From Pradoshia sp. D12 (lineage in GTDB: Bacteria > Bacillota > Bacilli > Bacillales > Pradoshiaceae), in NCBI RefSeq assembly GCF_008935075.1, contig NZ_CP044545.1, forward strand, positions 957,501-1,021,500: 64,000 nucleotides of DNA, in the 5' to 3' direction. A program made the translations under genes and the position numbers. Under the pieces are notes generated by a model. It made no database searches, was not told the DNA's origin, and worked only from the letters and a program-made list of their open reading frames with translations. Positions 36,245 to 45,438 of the stretch are shown piece by piece. Each line of letters opens with the position of its first letter. The first letter of the stretch is position 1.

Positions 36245-36571
36245 ACCTCAAATGTTTAACGGCTTCGCTCTAGGGTATATAAATAATAGAAATTATTTAA
36301 AAAAAGAGACACAGGCCAAATGAAATAGGGCAAAGGAATGGAGTAATATAACAATTATTTCAATAATATGATAGTAAGGTTAATGTTTAGTAAACCCGGA
36401 AACATTTTCTAAAAAATCTCTACACATTCCATTATTAATCATGTATAATAATTTTATATGTTCCTTAATTATAATTATTTTAATTTAGATAGTATCATAA
36501 GCATTGTGAAATGTTAAATATATAGCTCTAACGGGATAAGGGAACTTAAAGAATAGGGAGAGTGACAGGGA
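36245..36571 (+). promoter_or_regulatory. spx upstream region with a probable sigma-A promoter
   Basis: TACACA (36421-36426), 17-base spacer, TATAAT (36444-36449) gives a leader of roughly 115 bases to the spx ATG. The rest is AT-rich and without genes. In B. subtilis spx has several promoters and repressor sites here; I cannot assign them in this sequence. Confidence 0.5.
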
Positions 36572-36967
36572 ATGGTTACACTTTACACATCACCTAGCTG
36601 TACGTCATGTAGAAAAGCAAAAGCTTGGTTAGAAGAACATGATATTCCATATAAAGAACGTAATATTTTTTCTGAATCATTAAGTCTTGATGAAATAAAA
36701 GAGATTTTACGTATGACTGAAGATGGTACCGATGAAATCATTTCAACACGCTCGAAAACTTTTCAAAAGTTAAATGTAAATCTTGATAATTTACCTTTAC
36801 AGGAATTGTTTAATATCATCCAACAGAATCCCGGATTATTAAGAAGACCAATTATCATTGATGAAAAACGTCTGCAAGTTGGTTACAACGAAGATGAAAT
36901 CAGACGATTTTTACCTCGTAAAGTAAGAACATTTCAACTTCGAGAAGCACAGCGCTTAGTTAATTAA
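36572..36967 (+). CDS. spx: Transcriptional regulator Spx
   Basis: 131 aa. ArsC/Spx thioredoxin-like fold with the redox switch C10-T-S-C13 in [15 protein letters not shown], and the conserved [21 protein letters not shown] block (about 91-111) holding the Arg that contacts oxidised regulator. Spx binds the RNA polymerase alpha C-terminal domain and turns on the disulphide-stress regulon; ClpXP degrades it with the adaptor SpxH encoded 7 kb away. An own promoter and a terminator (36985) make it separately transcribed. Confidence 0.97.
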   Translation: MVTLYTSPSCTSCRKAKAWLEEHDIPYKERNIFSESLSLDEIKEILRMTEDGTDEIISTRSKTFQKLNVNLDNLPLQELFNIIQQNPGLLRRPIIIDEKRLQVGYNEDEIRRFLPRKVRTFQLREAQRLVN

Positions 36968-36984
36968 TTTTTATATTGTTCATA

Positions 36985-37016
36985 AACCCCCTTCCTGGAC
37001 AGCGAAGGGGGTTTTG
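36985..37016 (+). terminator. Terminator after spx
   Basis: AACCCCCTTC pairs with GAAGGGGGTT, followed by TT. Confidence 0.88.
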
Positions 37017-37226
37017 GTGTATCTTAAATTATTAGACATAATTATTTTATGAAATATAGGCTTTTTGTTTCCCACTATTTACTATTTATCATAAAATATA
37101 ACTACCACCTGCTTTATAAAAAGAACATCCATGATTAACATTTTTAAAAACAGGGAAAAGATATAACAACCTAGTTTGGGGGTATATCCCTTCAATTACC
37201 TCAAACCAGAAGGGAGAGAGTGAATC

Positions 37227-37886
37227 ATGGAAATCGAACGTATTAATGAGAATACTGTAAAATTCTACATTTCATATGGGGATATTGAAAAGCGAGGCTT
37301 CGATCGAGAAGAGATCTGGTATAATCGTGATCGAAGTGAGGAACTTTTCTGGGAAATGATGGATGAAGTGCATGAAGAAGAGGATTTTACTGTTGAAGGC
37401 CCACTTTGGATTCAAATCCAAGCACTTGAAAAAGGGTTGGAGATTTTAGTTACTCGAGCGCATCTATCCAAGGATGGCCATAAATTCGATTTGCCAATTG
37501 ATGATCCCGCCAATTCCGTTGATGTGAAGATAGAGTCTATGCTTGAAGAGCATTTTCAAACTAACCAAGCAATAGATGAGCAAATAACAGAGGATGATAC
37601 ATTGGAATTTGTCCTTTCATTTAAAGACTTTGAAGATGTCATTGCATTAAGTAAAACGAACGGAATTCAAGGAGTTGTGACCAAGTTATACTCCTTTGAA
37701 AATATATATTATTTGTATGTAGAATTTCCAGATGGAGAGTTTGTGGAAGAAGAGATTGATAATAAGCTATCAATTATACTTGAATATGCTGATGAATCTC
37801 CTGTTACAATCCATCGTCTTGAAGAATATGGAAAAGTCATTATACCTAAAGATGTATTCTCGACTGTAAGCCAATACTTTTCTTAA
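37227..37886 (+). CDS. mecA: Adaptor protein MecA
   Basis: 219 aa. N-terminal MEIERINENTVKFYISYGDIEKRGF... domain that recruits substrates such as ComK, an acidic linker (about 100-125), and a C-terminal domain that binds ClpC (about 125-219, ending RLEEYGKVIIPKDVFSTVSQYF). It targets proteins for degradation by ClpCP. Ribosome site AAGGGAG. It follows spx as in B. subtilis and has its own terminator. Confidence 0.96.
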   Translation: MEIERINENTVKFYISYGDIEKRGFDREEIWYNRDRSEELFWEMMDEVHEEEDFTVEGPLWIQIQALEKGLEILVTRAHLSKDGHKFDLPIDDPANSVDVKIESMLEEHFQTNQAIDEQITEDDTLEFVLSFKDFEDVIALSKTNGIQGVVTKLYSFENIYYLYVEFPDGEFVEEEIDNKLSIILEYADESPVTIHRLEEYGKVIIPKDVFSTVSQYFS

Positions 37887-37898
37887 TACTCATTAATT

Positions 37899-37932
37899 GA
37901 AAGCTGATTTCCACTTGGAAGTCGGCTTTTTA
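37899..37932 (+). terminator. Terminator after mecA
   Basis: AAGCTGATTTCC pairs with GGAAGTCGGCTT (two G-T pairs), followed by TTTT. Confidence 0.8.
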
Positions 37933-38079
37933 GTTCTTAAATTGGTCTGGAATCACCACATTGAGGACCCCCTATTTAGAAAGTGTGATTGAAAAACTAA
38001 TCGAGGGTTTGCGTCATTCAGACCATATTGGGGTATAGATAATGAAAGTTTTCAATGAAAAATGGATAAGGTGAGGATT

Positions 38080-39597
38080 ATGAAGAATTTTATTAATGTT
38101 CTTTTATTTATCTCAATTTTAGGGATTGTGGGATTTATATATCAGAAAAATTTCGATGGGGATTATATTCAATATGGAAGTATATTATTTACAATAACTG
38201 TTGTTTTTATTGGATTTATTATATTCCTGGAAAATCGTCATCCTGCACAGACACTAGCATGGTTAATCGTTTTGGGTGCTTTTCCGGTAGTTGGATTCTT
38301 GTTTTATTTGTTATTTGGAAGGAATTTTAGAAAAGAAAAGATATTTAAGAAAAAATATTTTTTAGATAAGCAAAAGTATATGGATATTACAGGGGAAAGT
38401 GAGAAAAGATTATTAAGATTAGATAATGAGAATCATGATTATAGCCAATTGTTTAATCTAGCTGATCAGATTGCCAACACCCCTATCTCTTTATCTACGG
38501 AGACTAAAGTTCTTACAAATGGAAAAGAAACATTTAATTCTATTAAAGAAGCTTTATTGCAAGCAAAACATCACATACATATGGAATATTATATTGTTCG
38601 CCATGATACCTTGGGGAATGAAATTAAAGACATACTTATTAATAAAGCGAAAAACGGGGTGAAAGTTAGATTTCTTTATGATGCAGTCGGATCATGGACT
38701 CTTTCAGGGGAATATATTAAGGAAATGAGAAAATGGGGGATTGAGGTAGTGGCGTTTGGCCCTGTTAAGCTCCCCTTTTTAAATAATAAATTTAACTTTA
38801 GAAACCATCGAAAAATTGTTGTAGTGGACGGAGATATTGGCTTTGTTGGTGGTTTAAATATCGGTAATGAATATTTGGGTAAAGATGAGAACTTTGGATT
38901 TTGGCGTGATACCCATTTGAGGTTAAATGGAGAAGGAGTCCGCAGTTTACAATTAATCTTTTTGCAGGATTGGTATTACATGACCAATCACAGTTTCTTA
39001 ACAGATGAGTATCTTGCTCCTGTAACAACAGATCATGAAAAAGGGCATCATGGGGGAGTACAAATAATTGCAGGTGGGCCTGATAATGAATACAGTACCA
39101 TTAAAAATATATTCTTTTCTATGATTGTTTCTGCAAAAAAATCAGTTTGGATTGCCTCCCCTTATTTTATCCCAGATGAAGACATATTTTCTGCCTTGAA
39201 AATTGCTGCTCTAAGTGGTATTGATGTTCGCTTATTAGTACCTAGTAATCCGGATAAGAGAATTGTCTTCCATGCTTCGAGGTCCTATTATCCTGATTTA
39301 TTGGAGACAGGAGTTAAAGTCTATGAATATCGTGAGGGTTTCTTGCATTCAAAAATCATCATTGTAGATGGAGAACTTGCATCTATAGGTACCTCAAATA
39401 TGGATATGAGAAGCTTTCACTTGAACTTTGAAGTCAATGCGTTTCTCTATAAGACCGATAGTGTACAGACATTAGTAAATGATTATCTACATGACTTATT
39501 AGTTTCGAATGAGCTGCATATTGAGGTATTTAAAGGTAGACATTTCGGTATGAGAATGATGGAATCATTATTTAGACTACTATCACCGATGCTATGA
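38080..39597 (+). CDS. cls: Cardiolipin synthase
   Basis: 505 aa from ATG 38080, preceded by AAGGTGAGG; ATG 38062 is in frame but lacks a ribosome site. Two N-terminal membrane helices (about 4-20 and 32-52) plus a third (TLAWLIVLGAFPVVGFLFYLLFG, shown split: 60-82) precede two phospholipase-D domains with HRKIVVVDGDIGFVGG (about 244-259) and HSKIIIVDGELASIGTSNMD (about 425-444). It joins two phosphatidylglycerols to cardiolipin. This place, between mecA and coiA, is not where B. subtilis keeps cls. Confidence 0.93.
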   Translation: MKNFINVLLFISILGIVGFIYQKNFDGDYIQYGSILFTITVVFIGFIIFLENRHPAQTLAWLIVLGAFPVVGFLFYLLFGRNFRKEKIFKKKYFLDKQKYMDITGESEKRLLRLDNENHDYSQLFNLADQIANTPISLSTETKVLTNGKETFNSIKEALLQAKHHIHMEYYIVRHDTLGNEIKDILINKAKNGVKVRFLYDAVGSWTLSGEYIKEMRKWGIEVVAFGPVKLPFLNNKFNFRNHRKIVVVDGDIGFVGGLNIGNEYLGKDENFGFWRDTHLRLNGEGVRSLQLIFLQDWYYMTNHSFLTDEYLAPVTTDHEKGHHGGVQIIAGGPDNEYSTIKNIFFSMIVSAKKSVWIASPYFIPDEDIFSALKIAALSGIDVRLLVPSNPDKRIVFHASRSYYPDLLETGVKVYEYREGFLHSKIIIVDGELASIGTSNMDMRSFHLNFEVNAFLYKTDSVQTLVNDYLHDLLVSNELHIEVFKGRHFGMRMMESLFRLLSPML

Positions 39598-39719
39598 TGA
39601 AAAAGCTCCGCCTAGTTGAAAAGTTCAACAGATGGACATATAGAGTTCATTTAGAATGAAGGTTTATTAAATAGATAACGAGAATTTGATAGGTATCCTA
39701 TAGGAAAAGGAGCCTGTAC

Positions 39720-40865
39720 ATGCTGGTTGCAATTAATAAAGAAGATAAACAAATTCATGCCAACCAAATTATAAAGAGACACGAGGAAGAGTATCGCTGT
39801 CCTGCTTGCCGGAAACGTGTGATATACCGTTCCGGCCCGCGGACGATTCCCCATTTTGCTCATCAAACAAAGGGGAATTGCCAAGCAGCAACTGAATCTG
39901 AAACAGCAGATCATCTATCAGGGAAAAATAATTTATACCGTTGGTTAAGAAGCTGTCAGTTGGATGTTGAACTGGAGAAATATATAGCTATCATAAAGCA
40001 AAGACCTGACATTTATGTAAAGAGGAAAAATCAATATTATGCAATCGAATATCAATGTTCATCTATTCATGAAGAGTTATTTTTGAAAAGAACAAAAGGA
40101 TACTTGGATGCAGATGTTGTGCCTATCTGGATTTTTCACAGCCACTTCATTAAAAGAAACGGAGTTTATCTGTGGAGGCTAAATTCACTCCTTAAATCTG
40201 CTCTTAGAAAATCTTCATCACCTTTTCTCCTCTTTCACAACCCCAAGCAAGCAAATTCCATACTGGCATTTGTGAATATTATACCTGTCTCAATAGAACA
40301 ATGCTTCGGTCAGATGGTATTGTTATCTGAGGGAATGGATCTGGAAAGTATCTTATCTCCACCCAAGCAAGAAATCCCTTATTTAAACGATTGGTTTAAA
40401 AAACGTACTCTGCAACTTATGAATGAAATCCGTTTTAAAGGCTTGCAAAGTAAGCTGATTAAAGAATTATATCAGGTTGGGATATCTCCGTTTAAAATCC
40501 CTGAATTTGTTGGTGTTCCATTGTTAAGCGGCTGTATGTATGGAATGCCGGCGACTGTCTGGCAAGGATTAATCTATATCGATTTACTGAATTGCTTTAA
40601 CCTGCATGGAAGAATCAGTGAAGCATGGATTCGGTCAAGATTTTTGGAAAGAATAAAGAAGAAGGATATAATTTTAAATCAATGCCCTTTAATGAGCCAG
40701 GATATATTTACCGCATTGAAAGAATATCTGAGATTCCTTGAAAAAATTGATTATTTGGAAAAAATAGATGTAAATCATTATATAATAAGAGAAGACTTCA
40801 TTTTAGACGATCATTTTGAAGAGATAATCAAATTGAGGTTATTCGATTTTTATGAAGGGAATTAA
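39720..40865 (+). CDS. coiA: Competence protein CoiA
   Basis: 381 aa. The N-terminal zinc-ribbon-like segment CPACRKRVIYRSGPRTIPHFAH (about 24-45) is followed by a restriction-nuclease-like core with ADHLSGKNNLYRWL and RPDIYVKRKNQYYAIEYQCSS (about 98-118), where D and E-x-Q fit a PD-(D/E)XK site. CoiA is needed for recombination during transformation. It lies directly upstream of pepF (50 bases), as in B. subtilis yjbF-yjbG. Presence with comZ and mecA implies a competence pathway. Confidence 0.9.
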   Translation: MLVAINKEDKQIHANQIIKRHEEEYRCPACRKRVIYRSGPRTIPHFAHQTKGNCQAATESETADHLSGKNNLYRWLRSCQLDVELEKYIAIIKQRPDIYVKRKNQYYAIEYQCSSIHEELFLKRTKGYLDADVVPIWIFHSHFIKRNGVYLWRLNSLLKSALRKSSSPFLLFHNPKQANSILAFVNIIPVSIEQCFGQMVLLSEGMDLESILSPPKQEIPYLNDWFKKRTLQLMNEIRFKGLQSKLIKELYQVGISPFKIPEFVGVPLLSGCMYGMPATVWQGLIYIDLLNCFNLHGRISEAWIRSRFLERIKKKDIILNQCPLMSQDIFTALKEYLRFLEKIDYLEKIDVNHYIIREDFILDDHFEEIIKLRLFDFYEGN

Positions 40866-40915
40866 AGGTATTATGAAGAACTTTATGAAAGAAGCAAATG
40901 ATTGGAGGGAACTGC

Positions 40916-42727
40916 ATGGCTGCAGATATTAAACAATTACCTGAAAGAAAAGATATACCTGTAGAAGATACTTGGAGACTGGAGGATATCTTCCCAAGCG
41001 ATGAAGCATGGGAGAAGGAGTTCAAGGGCATTTTGGCTGAATTGCCAAAAGGCGATCAATATAGAGGGAAATTAGATGAGAGTGCTGATACCTTATGGCA
41101 GGCTTTGCAATTTCAGGATATGATTACTGAAAGACTTGGACGTTTATATACATATTCTCACATGAGATATGACCAGGATACCGGTAATACATTTTATCAG
41201 GGAATGGACGACCGCGCCCGGAATTTATATTCTCAGGCTGCCAGTGCTTTTTCGTATATTTTACCTGAAATCCTTGCAATTAAAGAAGAAACAATTAATC
41301 GGTTCATGCAAGAGAAAAAGGAGCTTTCCTTATATGAACAAACTTTAAAAGAGATCAATCTGCAAAGACCCCACGTTCTATCAGCAGAGGCAGAGGCTTT
41401 ATTGGCTCAGGCATCAGAAGTGATGGGAACTGCATCCAATACTTTTGGCATGTTAAATAATGCCGACCTTCGTTTTCCTACAATTAAAGATGAGAACGGG
41501 GAAGAGGTTGAACTGACTCATGGAAGGTACAGCAGATTTTTGGAGAGCAGTGATCGTAGAGTTCGTGAGGAAGCCTTTAAAGCGATGTATAAGACATATG
41601 GACAGTACCGAAATACGTTCGCAAGTACATTATCCGGGACAGTGAAGAAAGATAATTTCTATGCAAAGGTACGTCATTATGATTCTGCAAGACATGCAGC
41701 TTTAAGCAATAATAATATTCCGGAAACCGTATACGAAAATCTAATCAATTCCATTCACAACAATCTGCATTTACTACACCGTTATGTGAAGCTTCGTAAA
41801 AAACTTTTAGGTGTGGATGAATTGCATATGTATGATTTATATACACCTTTAGTGAAAGACGTGAAGATGGATATTTCCTATGATGAGGCTAAAGAATATA
41901 TTCTAAAAGGGCTTGAGCCTTTAGGTGAGGAATACATCAATGTATTAAAAGAAGGGTTCGAAAACCGTTGGGTAGATGTTCACGAAAATCGCGGTAAACG
42001 AAGCGGCGCATACTCCTCAGGTTCATATGGAACTAATCCATATATTCTAATGAACTGGCAGGATAATGTGAATAATCTTTTCACATTAGCTCATGAATTC
42101 GGCCATTCTGTACACAGTTTTTACACACGCAAAAATCAGCCATATCCATATGGTAATTATTCGATTTTCGTAGCTGAAGTAGCATCTACTACAAACGAAG
42201 CCCTGTTGAATGATTATTTGCTTAAAACAATAGATGATGAGAGCAAGAAAATTTATTTATTAAATCATTATCTTGAAGGTTTTAGAGGAACAGTATTCCG
42301 TCAGACGATGTTTGCGGAGTATGAACACATTATTCATAAGATGGCACAGGATGGAGAAGCTCTGACTGCTGAAAGCCTAACACAAAAATATTATGAGCTT
42401 AATAAAAAATACTTTGGTGATGATATTGTTATTGATGAGGAGATTGGTTTGGAATGGTCAAGAATCCCTCATTTCTACTACAATTATTATGTATACCAAT
42501 ATGCAACTGGATTCAGTGCAGCAGCAGCGTTAAGTAAACAGATTTTAGAGGAAGGGCAGCCGGCTGTTACGCGCTATATTGAATTCCTAAAAGCAGGCTC
42601 AAGTGATTTCCCAATTGAGGTTCTTAAAAAAGCAGGTGTAGACATGACTTCACCGAATCCGGTTGAAGAAGCTTGTAAAGTTTTTGAGGATAAATTAAAT
42701 GAGCTGGAAGCTCTTTTAGATAAATAA
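40916..42727 (+). CDS. pepF: Oligoendopeptidase F
   Basis: 603 aa from ATG 40916, with TTGGAGGGA upstream; the open frame begins earlier at 40898 without a ribosome site. M3-family zinc peptidase: H-E-x-x-H in LAHEFGHSVHSFY (about 385-397), with the third ligand Glu in FVAEVASTTNEALL (about 411-424). The N-terminal oligopeptidase domain (about 110-180) is present. Cytoplasmic breakdown of oligopeptides of roughly 7-17 residues, fitting the peptide importers nearby. The terminator follows at 42747. Confidence 0.95.
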   Translation: MAADIKQLPERKDIPVEDTWRLEDIFPSDEAWEKEFKGILAELPKGDQYRGKLDESADTLWQALQFQDMITERLGRLYTYSHMRYDQDTGNTFYQGMDDRARNLYSQAASAFSYILPEILAIKEETINRFMQEKKELSLYEQTLKEINLQRPHVLSAEAEALLAQASEVMGTASNTFGMLNNADLRFPTIKDENGEEVELTHGRYSRFLESSDRRVREEAFKAMYKTYGQYRNTFASTLSGTVKKDNFYAKVRHYDSARHAALSNNNIPETVYENLINSIHNNLHLLHRYVKLRKKLLGVDELHMYDLYTPLVKDVKMDISYDEAKEYILKGLEPLGEEYINVLKEGFENRWVDVHENRGKRSGAYSSGSYGTNPYILMNWQDNVNNLFTLAHEFGHSVHSFYTRKNQPYPYGNYSIFVAEVASTTNEALLNDYLLKTIDDESKKIYLLNHYLEGFRGTVFRQTMFAEYEHIIHKMAQDGEALTAESLTQKYYELNKKYFGDDIVIDEEIGLEWSRIPHFYYNYYVYQYATGFSAAAALSKQILEEGQPAVTRYIEFLKAGSSDFPIEVLKKAGVDMTSPNPVEEACKVFEDKLNELEALLDK

Positions 42728-42746
42728 AAATAATTCGAGGATTTTT

Positions 42747-42800
42747 TAAACCACCCCTTAGAAGTTAGACACCAATTTAACTTTTAAGGGGCGGTTTTTT
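42747..42800 (+). terminator. Terminator after pepF
   Basis: AAACCACCCCTTAGAAGTTA pairs imperfectly with TTAACTTTTAAGGGGCGGTTT, followed by a T-run. Confidence 0.85.
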
Positions 42801-42873
42801 TAAAATGGAATTAAATGCTGAAATTAAACTTAATGATTCCAGTACTAGTAACTCTAGAGGAGGGAAATAACCC

Positions 42874-43356
42874 TTGGAGGAAAAAGTTTTACACAATTCA
42901 AAAATTGAGGATCTTAGTGAAACTAAATTAGTAGGTTTTCGAGTTTTATGCGATAGCGAACAATATCTAAATGAAATTCCAAAAGCAGCACAACTTCTTA
43001 ATGAACGTATGAATGAAATTCAACAGGTTACCAATTCATCTGTACAATATGGGGCATTTGTTGTTGATAACTATTCAGAAACTGAAGATGGTTATTGGAT
43101 ATGTGTTCAAGTTAACGAGTACGAGGATATACCGGATGATATGGTTTACTTAACGATTCCGCCTCAAAGATATGCTGTAGGCAAACATAATGGAGCTAAT
43201 TATAGTATTAGAGATACATATGCAAGATTACACGCTTGGATTGAAAAAAACGGATATGAAAGACAATTAGATAAATGGCATTTAGAGAGGTATCATAGTT
43301 GGAATAATAAAGATAATCTAATTATTGAGTTATTGGATACTATTACAGAATCTTAA
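42874..43356 (+). CDS. GyrI-like / Cass2-type effector-binding domain protein
   Basis: 160 aa from a TTG start with GAGGAGGGAAA upstream. It is a stand-alone effector-binding fold: LSETKLVGFRVLC (about 14-26), YWICVQVNEYEDIPDDM (about 74-90), YLTIPPQRYAVGKHNG (about 92-107) and DKWHLERYHSW near the end. Such domains occur at the C-terminus of AraC/MerR regulators that sense small molecules, and as single-domain proteins that bind or hydrolyse ligands. No DNA-binding part is present. Ligand unknown. Confidence 0.75.
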   Translation: MEEKVLHNSKIEDLSETKLVGFRVLCDSEQYLNEIPKAAQLLNERMNEIQQVTNSSVQYGAFVVDNYSETEDGYWICVQVNEYEDIPDDMVYLTIPPQRYAVGKHNGANYSIRDTYARLHAWIEKNGYERQLDKWHLERYHSWNNKDNLIIELLDTITES

Positions 43357-43461
43357 ACTCTAAAAGTAAGTGCAGGCCAATCAAGAGAACTCGCCAATTT
43401 TCTGCGAGCTCTCACTTTAATTTATAACTATAACCGGTAGTTTTAGGCCAACTTAAGGCTT

Positions 43462-43635
43462 TTAGAATCCCTTGAATTTTTTTTGATAACCAAGACTATA
43501 GATAAAGATGAAAAAAGAGAGAAACAAAATAGGTGACGATACATAGAGAGGAATGATCCGCATAATCCCAAACAGCTGCAGGGGAATAGAAAATAAAACT
43601 AATAGGATTAAACTGCAAATATAAATTTTTTTCAT
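43462..43635 (-). CDS. 57-aa two-helix membrane protein, unknown
   Basis: ATG 43635 has AAAGGATGA upstream; an earlier in-frame start at 43644 overlaps that site. Two hydrophobic helices, IYICSLILLVLFSIPLQLF (about 3-21) and PLYVSSPILFLSFFIFIYSLG (about 28-48), and a basic tail YQKKFKGF. No family recognised. It reads away from the roxS promoter. Confidence 0.6.
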   Translation of the reverse strand: MKKIYICSLILLVLFSIPLQLFGIMRIIPLYVSSPILFLSFFIFIYSLGYQKKFKGF

Positions 43636-43748
43636 AGAAATCATCCTTTATTACATAAGATAATTTGTACTGATTTCTAAAGAATATGGCAGAGGATAAC
43701 CAAGTATGCAGTAAAAATGTCAGAAATGTGAATTAATGAACAAAGTGC

Positions 43749-43777
43749 TTGCATATGTGAAGAGAATTTGTTATATT
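43749..43777 (+). promoter_or_regulatory. roxS: Sigma-A promoter of roxS
   Basis: TTGCAT (43749-43754), 17-base spacer, TATATT (43772-43777). Confidence 0.8.
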
Positions 43778-43781
43778 ACTA

Positions 43782-43799
43782 TTGTGAAGTTGATCACTA
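43782..43799 (+). promoter_or_regulatory. Rex-like operator at the roxS start point
   Basis: TTGTGAAGTTGATCACTA has the inverted TTGTGA/TCACTA arms of the Rex site (consensus TTGTGAAWWWWTTCACAA) and overlaps the transcription start, as reported for B. subtilis roxS, where Rex represses at high NAD+/NADH. Confidence 0.65.
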
Positions 43800-43895
43800 G
43801 CAAACATTTACCCCTTTGTTTGACCGTGAAAAATTTCTCCCATCCCCTTTGTTCGTATGAAGAATAAGACTCTGTCCGATTACAGAGTCTTATTC
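43786..43895 (+). ncRNA. roxS: Small regulatory RNA RoxS / RsaE
   Basis: About 110 nt from GAAGTTGATCAC to a terminator. The conserved core GTGAAAAATTTCTCCCATC with two C-rich seed regions CCCCTTTGTT (around 43811 and 43843) matches the RsaE/RoxS sequence I recall from Staphylococcus aureus and B. subtilis, where it pairs with ribosome sites of central-metabolism messages and responds to redox and nitric oxide. It sits between the pepF region and spxH, the location known in both genera. There is no open frame in it. Confidence 0.92.
43863..43895. terminator. Terminator of roxS, probably shared with spxH
   Basis: AATAAGACTCTGT pairs with ACAGAGTCTTATT around a six-base loop, T-rich on the plus side and A-rich on the other. 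Confidence 0.9.
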
Positions 43896-43943
43896 TTATT
43901 TATACGGAAAAATATTCTAGGATAATAATTATAATGACGGTTT

Positions 43944-44825
43944 TTAATCGTTTTCTGCATATCTCCAATACGTTATGTTGGATGATGGTATCCTCTCAAC
44001 CGTACGCTTCAAGAGTAATTTTTTCATTTCCCTTTCAACTTCTTGCTTATCCATTCGGTAAATAAATGTAATCTCATGAGTATTAATAATTTGAAAATCC
44101 TTAATACAGTCCTCTAAAGAGGGGAGTGATTGTGCTTTAGGCGGAAATCCTAACATCTCCTCAAGTATTTGAACATAAACTTCATAAGGGTAAGCCCCTG
44201 TTACCTTTATACCTTCATCTTCCATCTTTTGATTAAAGAAGACCAGGCTAGGCAGGTCAGTGACATCCATTTCTGATGAGATTTTTAAATCACATTGAAA
44301 AGCTTTTATGGCACTTTCTGAATTGATATCACGTGAAAACTCATCACAATCTATCTTGGCTTTATGAGCGCAGGCTAACAATGTATGCCAATTCGATACA
44401 CTTTTTTGATCAAGAAATAAAGCCTCCTGAATTTTCTTAAAAAAACGATATCCAGCCTTCTTTCCTTGCATTTCTGCAGCTTTAATCGCGATAGGGGTGA
44501 TATATAACGAGCTTTCAGGATTGTTGATCCAGATATTATCATCACAGGAAATACCCGACCTGTTTGCAGCTGAAAGGAATGATGGAAATGGGTGCTTAGC
44601 ATTTGTATGCTTTCTTTCCACTTTTTTGCTAAACACATACTTTAAAGCAAAGTAATGTCCATATTCTAATTTCAGTCGTTTTATAATTCGTTCCAGCTCA
44701 AAGCAAATTGAACAAGTAGGATCTATAAATAAATAGATTTCTAATGGTTTTTCCAACGGTTTAAAATATTGATGGACAGACAGCCAATCCTGCCATTTTG
44801 GAATTGAAGAGTCATGCTTATTCAT
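43944..44825 (-). CDS. spxH: ClpXP adaptor protein SpxH (YjbH)
   Basis: 293 aa from ATG 44825, with AAAGGTGA upstream; 44834 is an in-frame alternative. DsbA/FrnE-like thioredoxin fold with C38-S-I-C41 in IDPTCSICFELERI and a long helical insertion. In B. subtilis it presents Spx to ClpXP and is inactivated by oxidation or aggregation, releasing Spx. The start overlaps the 3' end of yjbI by eight bases, so the two are translationally coupled. Confidence 0.93.
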   Translation of the reverse strand: MNKHDSSIPKWQDWLSVHQYFKPLEKPLEIYLFIDPTCSICFELERIIKRLKLEYGHYFALKYVFSKKVERKHTNAKHPFPSFLSAANRSGISCDDNIWINNPESSLYITPIAIKAAEMQGKKAGYRFFKKIQEALFLDQKSVSNWHTLLACAHKAKIDCDEFSRDINSESAIKAFQCDLKISSEMDVTDLPSLVFFNQKMEDEGIKVTGAYPYEVYVQILEEMLGFPPKAQSLPSLEDCIKDFQIINTHEITFIYRMDKQEVEREMKKLLLKRTVERIPSSNITYWRYAEND

Positions 44826-45222
44826 AACTATCACCTTTTTGCTGGATATCGTTTGTATTTATCATATGCTCAGCTGTTAAGGTAAGTCTGCCCAGCAGAT
44901 ACTCTCTTAAAGGAGAATCTAACTGAATACTATCCATAGCCTTCTCCATACAGCTCAGCCAGGCTTTTGCACGCATAGGTGTAATTTCAAAAGCAAGATG
45001 TCTTGCTCTCAGCATGGGATGACCATGTTCCTTAGTATACAAAGAAGGTCCACCAAGAAACTGAGTAAGAAATTGTTTCTGTTTACGAGCTGTCTCTGTA
45101 AGATCATCTGGAAAAATAGGAGCTAGCAGCGGATGCGAACCCACATGATCATAAAATGCATCTATTAATTCAGATAACCGCTCTTTCCCTAATGCATCAT
45201 ATGGAGTTGGATTTTCTGCCAT
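44818..45222 (-). CDS. yjbI: Truncated haemoglobin, group II (YjbI)
   Basis: 134 aa. Two-over-two globin: the proximal-His region reads HGHPMLRARHLAFEI (about 68-82), with the H-P-M-L-R-x-R-H pattern of group II trHbs, and the distal side has FYDHVGSHPLLAPIFPDD (about 22-39). It binds haem and oxygen; group II members bind oxygen very tightly and may act as peroxidase or nitric-oxide detoxifier. It lies upstream of spxH as in B. subtilis, linking it to thiol-redox control. Confidence 0.93.
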   Translation of the reverse strand: MAENPTPYDALGKERLSELIDAFYDHVGSHPLLAPIFPDDLTETARKQKQFLTQFLGGPSLYTKEHGHPMLRARHLAFEITPMRAKAWLSCMEKAMDSIQLDSPLREYLLGRLTLTAEHMINTNDIQQKGDSYE

Positions 45223-45392
45223 ACATTATTCTCCCTCCATGAGTTGATAAGAATAATTTTAACAAGCAAGACTTGAATTATCCAATATACTGCTTTTTTT
45301 CCTGATTTTATAAGATTTTGAAGGGTAGATGCTAGCAGAGAAGCTTAGTAGAAGGTTATTGATAGTTCTTCAATTTGCATATATAAGGGGAA

Positions 45393-45425
45393 ATAAAAAA
45401 CTGTTCATTTTATGAACAGTTTTGC
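45393..45425 (-). terminator. Terminator downstream of the transglycosylase gene
   Basis: AAAACTGTTCATTTTATGAACAGTTTT palindrome (45397-45423) with an A/T-rich flank giving a U-tract on the minus strand. Confidence 0.8.
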
Positions 45426-45438
45426 AGGTTTGGTTATT

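Noticed and set aside
36398-36425. ECF-sigma (sigma-M/W) promoter for spx
   Set aside because: GGAAAC is present at 36398-36403, but the expected CGTC or CGTA -10 is missing at the correct spacing.
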